A stretch of 36,377 nucleotides of DNA, from positions 1 to 36,377 of IMG/VR virus record IMGVR_UViG_3300025151_000125. One strand, written 5' to 3'. A program made the position numbers and the translations under genes. This document shows, one piece after another, positions 14,715-26,900 of this stretch. How positions within the stretch are numbered: position 1 is the stretch's first letter; each line of letters starts with the position of its first letter. The notes beneath the pieces are model-generated. The model saw nothing but the letters and a program-made list of their open reading frames with translations, made no database searches and was not told the origin of the DNA. The DNA is from a virus.

Positions 14715-15913
14715 CAACTACTCACCGTATTAAGATTCAATTTGTGCCAATCAGCACCATCATATACGAACTTACCATATTCGCCATTAGCGATGTCTTG
14801 ATTAATTTTAGTGTTAGTACTATGTCCTCCACTAGTAGAATCAAAGTGTAAAGTATGTGCCCCAGCCTTGTGATAGATTTCAACAGTATGACCTGCTGGG
14901 AATGTACCTGTTGGATTAAGTTTGCGAGCAGCATCCGTAGTAATAATCCAAATGTTAGGCTCATCAAACTTGAATGTAACATCTGAACCTGACATTGTTA
15001 GTACCTTTACTTCATCAGGCCCCAATCGATGGGTATGCATAGCCTTGGTGCCTCCTAAAGTGCGAGAGGCAGCGTAATACAGCATAGAATGAGAGTCAGG
15101 TGTATGGCTTTGCCAAACTGCACCGAATTCACTATTGGTTAAATCCCCACTTTCATCGCCAGCGAATAAAGCAGCAAGATCGGTGTGCAATCTGATAGCA
15201 TTGCCTGCCGTATGGAAATTAGTACCAGTGGTTTTACCGCCCTTGGTCATATGCTGCAAATAAATAGGACTGGTTCTAATGTAAACGCGCCTATCGTGTA
15301 CAATAGGGGATGCATTTAAAGATGCAGTTACACTACCTGCACCTGAAGACATCGTGTATCGAAGCACCGCTAATACAATTGATTGATGATTACTACGGGT
15401 GTTGTTGATTGATGGATCTGCTAAAAAGCCTGAAGGAATCAAAGGAGTACCTGTTGCTGGTGCTGCCGGTGTACCCATTTCATAACGGATTCTTGCTGTA
15501 GTTCCTCCATCAGAGCATATGTAAATTACAACAAATACATCGCTAGTAGAGGTGGGTACTGCAGGTAACTCACCATTAAAATTAGCAGTGCCAGTAGCCC
15601 CTATTGTTATCTGTTGCGTGTTACCTATCCCATTAGCAAACTTGTACAAAGCACCATCTAATACACACCAGCCACCGTGTATAGTTACGACTCCTGATGC
15701 AGATGTTTCTATGTAGCCCGGCGTTGATGTACTGATACTATTTCTAGTAGCAGTACCAATCGCTGTATCTGCAACACGAATGATACCGTTACCGTGTAAT
15801 CCTTCATATGGGTTAGTTAGGCTAGGAGAAGATAGTCCATCTCCGTCTCTCAATCCTTCAGAACTAGTGCTCATTCCGGCGGCACTTGTGTGCCCTGCTT
15901 TCGGGTTCGTCAT
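14714..15913 (-). CDS. Fibre-like virion protein (399 aa)
   Basis: This encodes 399 residues from ATG 15913, 4 bases after GAGGTGA and overlapping the upstream stop (ATGA). The sequence is rich in Thr, Ser, Gly and Asn and predicted to be mostly beta. The N-terminus is Gly/Ser-rich and flexible. The middle contains strands such as SGVVTIHGGWCVLDGALYKF and DVFVVIYICSDGG, and the end (FPAGHTVEIYHKAGAHTLHF and GEYGKFVYDGADWHKL) resembles tips of phage tail fibres and base-plate-associated lectin-like proteins. The likely role is in tail-tip structure or receptor contact. The family name is not known to me; the call rests on composition, the tip pattern and the tail-gene neighbours. Confidence 0.65.
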   Translation of the reverse strand: MTNPKAGHTSAAGMSTSSEGLRDGDGLSSPSLTNPYEGLHGNGIIRVADTAIGTATRNSISTSTPGYIETSASGVVTIHGGWCVLDGALYKFANGIGNTQQITIGATGTANFNGELPAVPTSTSDVFVVIYICSDGGTTARIRYEMGTPAAPATGTPLIPSGFLADPSINNTRSNHQSIVLAVLRYTMSSGAGSVTASLNASPIVHDRRVYIRTSPIYLQHMTKGGKTTGTNFHTAGNAIRLHTDLAALFAGDESGDLTNSEFGAVWQSHTPDSHSMLYYAASRTLGGTKAMHTHRLGPDEVKVLTMSGSDVTFKFDEPNIWIITTDAARKLNPTGTFPAGHTVEIYHKAGAHTLHFDSTSGGHSTNTKINQDIANGEYGKFVYDGADWHKLNLNTVSS

Positions 15914-16266
15914 GCATTCACCTCAATTATCGCTGAGAAAAAGATTTCGTTATCTGTTGTTTTTGTTATAGAATCATAAGTGTACCTTGCCAAAGCAGTT
16001 ACATCAGTGGCATCAGTTGGATTTTTGTACTGTATTACCACTTCTCTTAGAGGTACATTGAAGGTTGTAGAAAGAGGTAACTTGGCTTCCACCGACAATG
16101 TATTGTCATCTATCACTCTTACCACAGGTGTTACGACAACAGCAGGCTGCGCCGCCCCTGTATCATCTTGGTTGGCAAGTGTGCCACCAAATCCAAATAC
16201 CACTTCATTTATTCTCGATTTCAATGTGTCTATCATATATCTAGTTCCTTGATTTAACAATGGCAT
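15910..16266 (-). CDS. Small tail/baseplate-like protein (118 aa)
   Basis: A 118-residue protein from ATG 16266 with Shine-Dalgarno GGAGGGG; the upstream stop lies 1 base before the ATG. Its first 30 residues are likely helical (MIDTLKSRINEVVFGFGG), the rest beta-rich (NTLSVEAKLPLSTTFNVPLREVVIQY and IFFSAIIEVNA). The second half resembles short baseplate/tail-collar proteins placed between a hub and a fibre, which matches its position. A specific family cannot be named. Confidence 0.6.
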   Translation of the reverse strand: MPLLNQGTRYMIDTLKSRINEVVFGFGGTLANQDDTGAAQPAVVVTPVVRVIDDNTLSVEAKLPLSTTFNVPLREVVIQYKNPTDATDVTALARYTYDSITKTTDNEIFFSAIIEVNA

Positions 16267-16267
16267 A

Positions 16268-17944
16268 TCAGCCCCTCCTTCTACTCAAATACTTACCTTT
16301 ATTGATCTTTATTTTCAAATGACTGTTTCTACTTTCAGGTAGAGAATCTACTGAAATTAAGAATAATTCTTCGTTATTCTCGACTGCGTAAGGTGACTTC
16401 TTAGTAAGTACAATTTGGCTAGCAGTAGCCGACTGAACCTTACCTAGCAGGTTACCATTAGCCTTGTAGACAAATGCATCTGCTCTACCATCATTAATTA
16501 CACTTGAAGTGAATATAGAGTCAGCATTAACACCATCAGTCGCAAATGTAGTGGTGCCTACAGCGTAACCACCACCGTTGTTAATCAATATACCAGTACT
16601 TTTCATAAATCTGCCACCCTTGATTGTACTGCTACCCGGCGTTCCGATAACAAACCCAACACTCCTATCTCTAACCTTTCGAGTCTCTACACGCCAAGAT
16701 ATTTTGACATTGAATCCAAAAGATGTTGCAAATTCTTCTCTAGTATACTGCCTATTCCTTTCCTCATTGTCGCTAACACTTGAACTAATATCTACTTCTT
16801 GGAAGCGCTGTAGAATATCTTCTATAGAGCCGTGAACAGAGTTCAAATCTATATCGGTTTTCCGATTGATTAAATTGTGCTTAGTACTCAAGACTATTTT
16901 TCTTTCAATACCAGTAAGTGATTCATATGAAACCACATCGCCCGGTTGTATTTTACTTGATAGTAGTACTCCTTTCAAACGCTTGTTACCTTCTGCTTTT
17001 CGAGCGCTAGATAGTAATTTGCGCCCTATCGCTTTAGCACTAGCCTTAGTTACGGCAGTAGGAGCATATATTCCACCCGGCACTTCATTAACAGTGTCTT
17101 TTTGTGGGCCAAAGTCATCAACCTGTACCACATTTTGGTCGTTGTTGGCTCGGACTTTTCCCCGAACCACTACACGGTTGAGGGTACTTTTCCCCTCAGT
17201 TTCTACACTTCCATCAGACACCATATTTTCGGTGATTCTGTGTTCTTTGTTATGCCTGTTCTGATGAGAATAATGCAAGTTGCCAAACTGGTCAATGTTA
17301 GTGCTATAATTGTCATGCTTAGATAAAAAGCGGATAGCGTTAACTCCATCTACTCCGTAAAAGTCCTGCGCTACAAATGTACCACTGGGACTAGGTATAG
17401 ACAAACCGTTGATTGAGTTTGTACTAGATTTCGCTATGCGACTTACAAGATCTGTAGTGCGCAAACCGACATTTGCTTTCTGCCCAACCCGTACCCTTTT
17501 GTCGGTAAAACCAATTTGTTTTAATTCCGAACCTTTCAGATTTCCAAGGCGGTAGCGCGAGCCTTTGTCGCTCTGTTCTATAGAAGCAGGTACTAGTGCT
17601 TGGTCAGGGTTGTCTGCACCTATGATTAGAGGAGGTAAAATAGCATTAGTTACATTATTGACCTTTTCTCTATTAACAAAAATATTACCAGTATACCTAT
17701 GCCCATCACTTACATTGTGTGTCAGCCTAATCGTATCTTCCTCTTCAATCAAAGAATATTTTCGATCGTGAGTAGGCATGAAATCGCTAGAAGTGGGTGC
17801 TTTTACTAAGAAGCCACTTTGTTGCTTAGTGTATTCCCCGTGTCGAACAGCGTTATCTACAAACTTAGGCTTGCGCACAACTTTCATGATGGTACTGTTA
17901 GTCGCATCAGCGCGACCAGTTGCGAGATTCTTACCTACTGCCAT
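16268..17944 (-). CDS. Baseplate hub-like tail protein (gpD/gp27/VgrG-type core)
   Basis: This encodes 558 residues from ATG 17944, 2 bases after the giant gene's stop; an in-frame TTG at 17950 is less likely. The middle shows the hub pattern: a decoration strand VNAIRFLSKHDNYSTNIDQFGNLHY, then STLNRVVVRGKVRA, then ASAKAIGRKLLSSARK-AEGNKRLKGVLLSSKIQPGDVVSYES, like the phage late-control-D/VgrG family in which long-arm domains form the tail hub. The C-terminal 85 residues (GILINNGGGYAVGTTTF to NEELFLISVD) form a separate beta module also present in the giant protein. The role is inferred to be the central baseplate hub to which fibres attach. No lysozyme or peptidase motif is visible. Confidence 0.65.
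   Translation of the reverse strand: MAVGKNLATGRADATNSTIMKVVRKPKFVDNAVRHGEYTKQQSGFLVKAPTSSDFMPTHDRKYSLIEEEDTIRLTHNVSDGHRYTGNIFVNREKVNNVTNAILPPLIIGADNPDQALVPASIEQSDKGSRYRLGNLKGSELKQIGFTDKRVRVGQKANVGLRTTDLVSRIAKSSTNSINGLSIPSPSGTFVAQDFYGVDGVNAIRFLSKHDNYSTNIDQFGNLHYSHQNRHNKEHRITENMVSDGSVETEGKSTLNRVVVRGKVRANNDQNVVQVDDFGPQKDTVNEVPGGIYAPTAVTKASAKAIGRKLLSSARKAEGNKRLKGVLLSSKIQPGDVVSYESLTGIERKIVLSTKHNLINRKTDIDLNSVHGSIEDILQRFQEVDISSSVSDNEERNRQYTREEFATSFGFNVKISWRVETRKVRDRSVGFVIGTPGSSTIKGGRFMKSTGILINNGGGYAVGTTTFATDGVNADSIFTSSVINDGRADAFVYKANGNLLGKVQSATASQIVLTKKSPYAVENNEELFLISVDSLPESRNSHLKIKINKGKYLSRRRG
16340..16597 (-). repeat. Beta module copy A (hub protein C-terminus)
   Basis: About 85 residues starting GILINNGGGYAVGTTTF and ending NNEELFLISVD. 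It aligns by eye with a segment of the giant protein (31650-31885): INN-GGYA, TTT, a DG-A pattern, a GD/RAD-like strand, the NG-LLGKV versus DG-TIVGTI turn, and NEEL near the end. This shows a shared domain, either duplicated or exchanged between virion genes. Confidence 0.7.
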
Positions 17945-17946
17945 GT

Positions 17947-20900
17947 TCAATCCCCGCTGTGGTCTCCTGTATTATAAGATGCATCACCATCACTACCTTT
18001 TGGATGTAGTGTTTGGCTGTGCCTTGGTTGTACAGCAAAATCACCCTCTTTATCATCAGGTGATTTACGACTTGCATCTGCTCTAAAGTGCTCAAGTGTG
18101 TTCTCTGACATGACTATTCTTGCCACCGGAGATCGGATGTCAGTCTTGTCATATCCTGTTACATCGACACCTTCAATCTTAGGCCCTTGGCTAGTCGGCA
18201 CTGTCAAACTAGAACCGGGTGTAATCGAATAAACAGGTGCGTACGGTGGGAGACTTGGAGTACCTGTCAGTGCCCCCGGTACATCACTTGTAAATAACCC
18301 ATATTTGCCTCCGGCTGTCGCTCTATAGAAGTTAGAGCCAACTTGGTCCGCACTAGTCTTCATCACAGGTGCAGGTCTGAAGAATTGTACATGCTTACTA
18401 TCGAGAACCTGTGCTGGCCTATATAGGAACTCTATCTTAGAATCGGTGAAATTGATGTTTTGTATAGTAGGGTTGTGGTTAGCATCTTGATATGGGTTAG
18501 AAGACAAAGGTACACCGTCTTGGCCCCATCCTTTGACATCCAATACACCTGAATGTTTACTCCATTCCATGACATATGTACCGCCTAGTGACCAATATGC
18601 GTGTGCGTTAGAGAACCTTGTAATGCCTGCAACAGGGTTACCACTAAAGTTCAAAGCAGTTAGATCGAAGTTACCTAATGTTCTACTTCCACCAGTCATG
18701 GCTCCTCTTAGATTAGTTCTCTGCCCCACTTCTGTGTCAGTGTGTAAACTGGCTGCTTCTGTAGACATGATAACATACTCTCTACTAGCACCATCATTGA
18801 GTTCAGAAATTGTATCTACATCTAATCCCATTCGGATATCATCTCTAGCAACAGGATCTACTAACCTAGTATCAGCAGTTACAGTTTCTACTCCTTCGCC
18901 AACAGATGAACTTGGTTTAAGTAAACCATCCTCATCTGCTAAATCTAACCTTGCGCTGATACCTCTATCGATTTCACCCGCTTGTAAAGTTAAATTGCTT
19001 GGTCGAACTAGTCCCTGTCCGAACGCAGGCTCGGCTGTACTATGAGATAGAACTAGACCTGTAGCCTCATGAGTTTCACTAACATCCATGAGCATACTTT
19101 CGTTGAATACGGTAGGCCAACGAACTCCTCTTCCGTCACCTCTATCACCAACACGCATAGCACTGGCTGGGTTAAACCAATCCGCAGTGCCCATGTTACT
19201 AGCGTCGTTGTTGGCTGTATTTGCATTGCCACTATAGCGGTCATTTCCATCTCCTGCAAACAAACTGTGTGCGGCTGGTCTGTGAGTTACATTAGTGTCT
19301 GCATACGCGTCTTCAGGATCCCATGATGGTCTAATTCCAAACCCTCTAACAGGGAACCTTCGTACATCTTCTCCACGAGTGTTGCCCCACCAATCCACCA
19401 TGTAGTAACGGTGTGCTTCGGCTAAGTCGGCTATATCTTTACCAGCGCTATCGCCGGGATATTCTCTTCTTACGGTAGACGCATTTCGTATAGTTCTGAC
19501 AGCGCAGCCAAACGACTCGGACATCCTTCTGCCGTCACTGTATCTGACTTGTCTACCAATTTGGTCTTGGTTGAGAAGGGCACTAATCTGCGTTAGCCTT
19601 TCAAGAATTCCTATGTAACTAGCAGTAAATGTTTGGTCAGTAGGGGCACCGTCTCCACTGTCTGCTCCAACATAATCCCATCCGTTAGTTTTGTTATCTT
19701 GTTGTACAAATGGACCATGGTAGTACCCATGTAAAGCGTTTGCATTGGCTACTTCCAAATAACCTCTTACATAATTAGCATAGCGTGGTCTATTGTAGGC
19801 TTGCCTTATTCCAAACCTATAACCAAAGCAGTAGTTACGGGCATAGGCAGAAGCAGATGTTAATTCTGCATAAGTGCGAGTCCTTACACCTGTATTGTCA
19901 TCGAACCCACCACAATCCATACCGTGAGTTTCGCCACCCCAACCAATCAATGCACTGGCATAAGTCTCTAAACGACTTACTGCGCCACCACCGTGCGAAC
20001 CACCCGGCCAAAATCCTGCAAAGTTGTACTTTGTAGAACTAATAGTACCTCCTTGGTGATTGAGTGTACCCGAGCCGTCAACTAATGCATCTATTTGTGC
20101 AGCGGTATATATCGATCCATCGTGGTTTAGTGCAGTACCACTGTTATTATCGTGGTCATGAGGTGGTGCTACCCACTTCATTGCAAATCCAAATGGCCCT
20201 TTACTAGCAACATAGTTGAAGTCGTGATAGTGTATAGTTTCAAAGAACTCGGGCATGTGGTTATACGGTTTCTTGTCTACAGGTGTATCTGCCACTCCAG
20301 TCTTATCGTAGAAATTACGAGTTCCACCAGTAGCAGTGTCACTGTACCAAGTAAACGGTCTACCTAAATTAGGATGCCACAGACATAAGTAAGCATCAGG
20401 TAAGTGTAGGCTGTTTGTATCTCCACTTCCATCAACTAAGGAATTGTCATACTTGTTTTGCTTTTGGGGGAAAAGTCTAGCCATTATACTAGTTTGAGAA
20501 TCTAAAAATACAGTATCAGAGGCATAAGTTTTGTAAGGTCTAGTTAGTTTTAGGACAGTGTTAGCAGCGATATTAGCCCAAAACTCTGTACTACCACTAA
20601 CACTTTCAAATATAGTAGATACACCTAAAGTAGCATGTGCCAAAGTACCTGTACGGTTACCATAAGTAGCAGTGTATGTTATTCCATTCTTGGTGTATTC
20701 CAACTGCTCACCATAATATGGTTCAACAGGGAATAAATCGTTATTGTCAACTGTAATCGTTGACCCTCCGCTGTTAGTCGAAAGTACAACACAAGTAGGG
20801 TTTAGGCTTCTATTGCGCCTATGTACTTCATAGATGTCCATAAAGGATGTGGGGTAACCAGCAATGGTCAATTGTGCACCTACGCAGCCATAAGACATTC

Positions 20901-23900
20901 TACAAAACTCGTAATAATTGTCAGGCTTGTGCCATTCTAAGTGTTTGAACTTGTTAGCACCGCTAGCAGTAGCACCATCTTTGTGCAATATGCCCCACCA
21001 AGGAATAGTAATTGTGTAGCCCGGAGTAGCACTACTAAACATGCCCGGTCTGTAAGGCATGCTTCTTCTAGTAAGTGAAGGAGAACTGGTTTCCTGTACA
21101 CCTAGTGGGTTGTATAGACCCAAAGTAGGCATGTTAGTAAAGTGGCTACCGGAATCGGGCTCAATATCTAGTATAACTTCATTGATTATTACCTCGCAGC
21201 CTCTTACATCTGCCATGATTGCTTCAGCCAAAATAAGTGTATGAGCACCATTTGTACTGATATCTTGCTCGATGGCAATTACTGTATTTACCTGCTGCCC
21301 AGTCAATTCTACAACTGAGCCATCAGGTACATCTGCAGCAGGTCCGTTTGCGTGGAATCCTTTCAATTGTTGCTTGAACAAATTAGGCTGTATTACAATT
21401 TGATATGCACCGACTTCCATCGGATCGGGGAAGTGGTCATTGAGGGTGTATGTACCAGCCGCTTCTAACACTAATTCGTGCCCACCAGCGGCATTCTTTG
21501 TACCTGCATCACCTACTGATGCTGCTATACCGTACCCTTCGTACTTGATTTTAGTTTCAGTCAACAGTGTAAATCCTCCACCGTGTATATCAGATGGAGA
21601 GAACGCAGCAGTTGGTCCTGAGAAGTAAATGTAAGGGTCGCGACCACTTTCAAACGAAGTGGTAATATTTGCCGCTCCACTAAATCCACTGACAGAAACA
21701 GTGGCGAGGTTTTCAGTCATAGTTAGGTTACCATCTTCACCATGGTCTCTTTGTGTTACGGTTATTGACTGATTACCATTGGCCTCCGCAGGTACAGCAG
21801 ATACTGTAACTCTACCATTATGCCCATTAGCATGTTCTATTGCTGCTTTCAGTAATACCAAGTAGGCATTCTGTGTACCACTAGCAAGATTAAATCCAAC
21901 AGATATACCTGTAGCGCCGGATGTCAAACTAGCAGTAATCGAACCTGTAGATTTCAAAGTAGCACCCGCAGTCACTGCACTAAGGTGGGCGACCCCTCCA
22001 TCGTTAGTGTCAGATACAAAGTAATCCACTATCTTACCATCAGTACTAGTAATTGTTATCTTTTGCCCTGCTGTTAAACCATGTGCAGCATCTCCATCAG
22101 CCGCAGTTATTGTACCAGTTGCTGCTGCAACCACACTTGTCCTAGTTGCCTCATTTGTACCAATCAAACTGTTGATTGTGAAATCATTGTTAGATGTCCT
22201 ACAACTTTGATTCAAATCATATATTCGTTGGTAAGCAGGGTGAGCGTAATGACCCGGCATAAGTGCCATGGTAGGGGTAACATAATGATGGCCCATTCTC
22301 GGAATAGGCATAGGTGTCATCTTAGGACTTGATGCTCCTGCAAGATATTGATAAGGTATAGATGGATTCGCAAAGTTACCAGTGCTTGCAGGTAGTTTGT
22401 CATACATCTCAAACCAACCTGTAATCTTCATATCAGGACTTGCGCCGCTATATTCGCTATGGTCACGAAGTCTACGAGATGCAAAGATACGAGTGCTACC
22501 GGCAGGCATGTAATAACTCGGCACAATAAACAAAGAGGCTTGGTTATCTGTAACGAATTGTTCAAAGTCAGGAGAAAAGACTACCCCAGTAAAGGTGTCA
22601 CTCGATATACCCGTATAAGAAGCAATTACTCCCTTGCCGGTTTCAGGGTCGTAAACTCTGAGGAAGTACCTACCCCCACTTTGTTCGGTAGTATCTGTCC
22701 AATCTGCGGAAGCAAGTGTTCCTCCAGCAACTATTGTGTTAACGGTGTGGTTTTGGTAAGGTGTTTCTTCTACACCATACTTGTGAGTAGAACTAACCCC
22801 CATCTTAGTTACATGGAAATACAAACTTCTGTCATGCGGCTCATAAGAGGTAGATAGTGGTCTATTACCTGTATGGTCTTGCCATCCCTCTAGTGTAGAT
22901 GCAGGGAAATCTAACCTATGTTCATTTTTAAGAATAGATATATCAGTGCCATCTTGACTCAGATGTTCCCAACCATTGTTTTCCCAAGTAGGCCATAAAC
23001 GAGGACCGGCGTATGTGTTATCGAACATGTCCGTTATGTGCTGTATTGGTTGAGCAGGGTGTTGTAAACCACCGGAACCAAATGTTTCATGCTGGTATGC
23101 CTGTATACGATCGAAGCCCGGCCTAACAATTATGTTGCCGGGTATTTCATCAGGGTTAGGAAGTCTAATTTTCATATTAGGAGATACACCAGTACCTGCT
23201 AATGCAGGGGATAAACCCTGTATTTCTCTATCACTTACATGTCTAAAGTCCATTATCACTGTGCCCAATGGAGAGCCACCCTCTAATCGATGCTCTTGAC
23301 CAGTGTCGTCAACGACCATCATGCTTTTGAATTGCATTTCTTCATTGGGTATCATTAATGCGTTTTGGATTCTGATAGGGTGCTGTTCGGCTAATTGTGG
23401 ATGAGATAATTCTTGAGCCTGTATAACTGGGAACATTGCTGAATTTGTAGTTTCAAAACTAAATCTTACATTTCCTAGTACCTTTTCACCCTCTAATAAA
23501 TAAGAATCATCACTTTGCTTTCTGTTTACCCAAGGAATGGCTCCTAAGCCCCTTGCATTAGCGGCAGGCATAGTTAGGCTACCACCATCCATTCTCTTCC
23601 AAACAATGTGTTCTGCTGAAAAGTTACGAGCAGCCGATCGCTTGCTATAATAGCCAAATAATCCGGGATGCGGCATAGCGGTAGTCGCTGCTGCTGGATT
23701 TAGATAGTCTTTCAAACCACTATTACCTATACATTCTACACCGTTTGTTCCAAAGTTTTCATGGAAATTAGAACCTTTGACAACACTTTCATCCCAAAAC
23801 AAATCACCAGTAGGGTACAAACAAGGATTTGCTTGCACCATATCGCCTGACTGTATAGTGCGATGCCATTGAGCATCTGAAGGTGCACTTCCTGTATTAG

Positions 23901-26900
23901 GGTAATTTGTGTTATTGAATGGTCTAGTAAATCCGCTATGCATCTGTGCTTCTACACGAGGTCCAGCGTTAGCGTAAGCCACATAGCGTGATTTGTTGTG
24001 AACTTTAGCAGTGTCCCATTGGACTGTACCGGCATGTAAGATGTTACCATTTTCCTTTGCCATTAACCAGTCGCCTGAACAAAGTATGCCATCTCTATCT
24101 GCTTTAGCAATAAGTGGCAATTCACTTTCATTAGTAATGGCGATAAGATGCCTTGAAGATAAACCGTTTACACAATAATCGGAGAATGTTGCTGTAGCGG
24201 TGTCACCAGTGCCTACAGGTGCAGATGATGCTAAACATGTTTCAGCAGCACCATATGGGTTGAAGCCGAGGAACGGGTGCCAAGCACCTAGTCCGGCAGG
24301 ATATACACCTGAACCTATCTGAGTACCTGTGTAAGAATTCAGATAGGAATAAGCCTCACCTGCCCAACCTACTGCACCGATTGGCTTGGTTCTATCAACC
24401 GCATCAATTAGACCATTATAGTGTACTTGACACATGTGGTCACGAGCAGTAACAGAACTGTCGTTATTGTGACGATGGGTACCCGCTTTAGTCCAAACAT
24501 ACGCTTTGAAACTATTATCTACGGCAACATCTCTCATATTTTCAGGATTAGTTACATTGGAATTTGCAGCGCAATCATCGATTGAAATACGGGCATCATT
24601 TGAAGCGCCCCCTTGTATAACAATTATATCTTCACCGGATTCGTAACCTGAACCCGGATTAGTGATTACTATTCCCCCTGAAGGGCCACTAGGATCGATT
24701 TGGCCGGAACCAGTTACAGCAGTTATTTCCACAGTCAAACCAGTACCGGAACCTCCTGATGTAGCCAAACCAGCCGCTGTAGAATATCCACCACTTCCCG
24801 GATCTAAAATACTAATAACAGAAGGTGAACTCAATGCAGGGCTTTTACCAAGCGTGAAAGTAGTATTAGGCGCACTTACACTTTGACTAATATAAGGTGC
24901 GTACCCAGCAGTATTACCGTCACTAAATCTAAGCCAACCGTAATCGGGGAAAGTGGTGGCTGCGCTTGTGACTCTAACGCTAGCAGCAGTGCTTCCTGAC
25001 TGAGCAGTGTATTGGTTTACTGCAACCTCTACCCAACCATACCTGTCCTGCCTGTGTGCATTTTGCATAGACGGAAGGAATGTACCACCGATTGCTTTGA
25101 GTGGGTCTTTGCCGGGGAATGTATTGATGGATGCACTGATGACTGCCCCTAACTCCTCTGCGTTCTGTACACGAGTAGCGTCTATCAGTACAACATTTTC
25201 GTCACTTACTTGATTATCAGGTGAGCCTCCATATTTACTAAGATATGCTTCGGCTAACAAGCCACATGGTCTAAATGCAGACACATTGTGTTTGTTAGTA
25301 CCACCTGTGGCTAGCCTACCGTTTTCGATTGGATGCTTTGGATTGATATTGACATGGTTATCAAGGAAATGACCACCCGGATGATATCCTCCATCCATGT
25401 GCCAAATTGCAAACGCTTTCTTTGTTGCAGCATATGTACCAGTAGTTTGCAAAGAATTGCCAGCCAAATCAGTAAATACAGTGTTAAAAGGATGCGCTGT
25501 TGGTGGATATGTGAAATGAGGAACACTAAATAATGACCCTTCATAGTAGAATGCTTTGTCATATGTTTGTTCAAAACTATCACCACTACTAGTATGCACA
25601 GATACACTTGGGAATCCCTTGGTCGGCTCCCAGTTCATATCGTAATTAAACCCACTAAGTCTATTCTTTTGGAAGAAAGATGTCCTTGGCAAGTGAGCAG
25701 ATGCAGCCAAAGTTCTATTGAATCCACTAACCGAATCGTCGCCATTTGCTAATTGATTAGGTAAGAAGGATTCATCACTAGCACTACCACCAGTTATGTA
25801 AATAGGAACAGCGCTGTAGCCATTACCTGTAGTCACTATGTTCGATCCTTGCGGTTCAAATGCAGCACTGTTGTGAGGGAAAGCCTGACCCGGACCAAAC
25901 ACCATATACACGGTTTGGTCATCTGTGTTTCCTGACGAACTATACCTAGCGTGAGGATGGGCAAATCGAAGTATAATCGGACTCGGTATGTTTGTCGACA
26001 CTGTATTAGTACCGTCAGTATATGTTGTACCGGTAGCATGATTATTTGCACCTTTAGCCATATCAAATGTCAATATGCCATCTTGGTTAAACAGCGGAGG
26101 ATTGTTTTTACCTTTGTGATTATCTAAATACGGGGTACCGGGGAACATAGCCAACATAGCATTCGTATCAAGTAAAGCATACGAGCCTGCGATTTCACCT
26201 ACATTTTGTAATCCACATGAACCGGTTGGTCCGCTTGCATATGGGTGGGTATAGAATTCACCGTAGTCATTTTCAGTGCCGTCATTGATATCCATAACTA
26301 CACCACTAAATCCGCCACCAAAGTACAGTGGTACCCAGTGGTCAGGGCTATCTCTACCGCCTCTGAAGTAAAGGAATGGGCTGGACATCTTGCTACCGGC
26401 TCTACGAATGCCATCTGTTTTCATACCGTTCTTGACATCGCCGTTTCGCATCAAAACTTCATCATCGCTGTCGTGGCAGTAAGAGGCGAAATTAGCACTA
26501 ACACCTGTAGTTGCCCCATAACTAAGTTTAGTTTCTACATCTGCACCAACTTTACTAGTTACTTCTGCGTATTCTTCTGAGCCCCACCAAATTGTAAACC
26601 TTTCACCCCAACTGTAAGTATCATCCGAACCCGGCACACATATAGAGTAAAGGTAGGTATTGCTTGCGGTTGTTATTGTAGCCCCGTCATCAGTGGTCTT
26701 CAAAATCATAGGGCTGTCTACTTTTGGAATAATGTGGTCGCCCGCTACACTAGTGTAATTATCACCACGAAGATTTCTTTGCCATGTAGAAACATCAACC
26801 ATGTTATTTTGACTGTCTACTAAGATCGGCGTAGCAGTGTTAGCATTGGTACCCTTGTAACGAGTAATAATGTGCAGAACAGTTTCAGGAATATAGCCTA

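Noticed and set aside
18533-19045. Open frame of 170 residues on the + strand inside the giant gene
   Set aside because: Antisense shadow of a long well-supported gene; no Shine-Dalgarno and Ser/Thr/Leu-rich composition typical of reverse reading.
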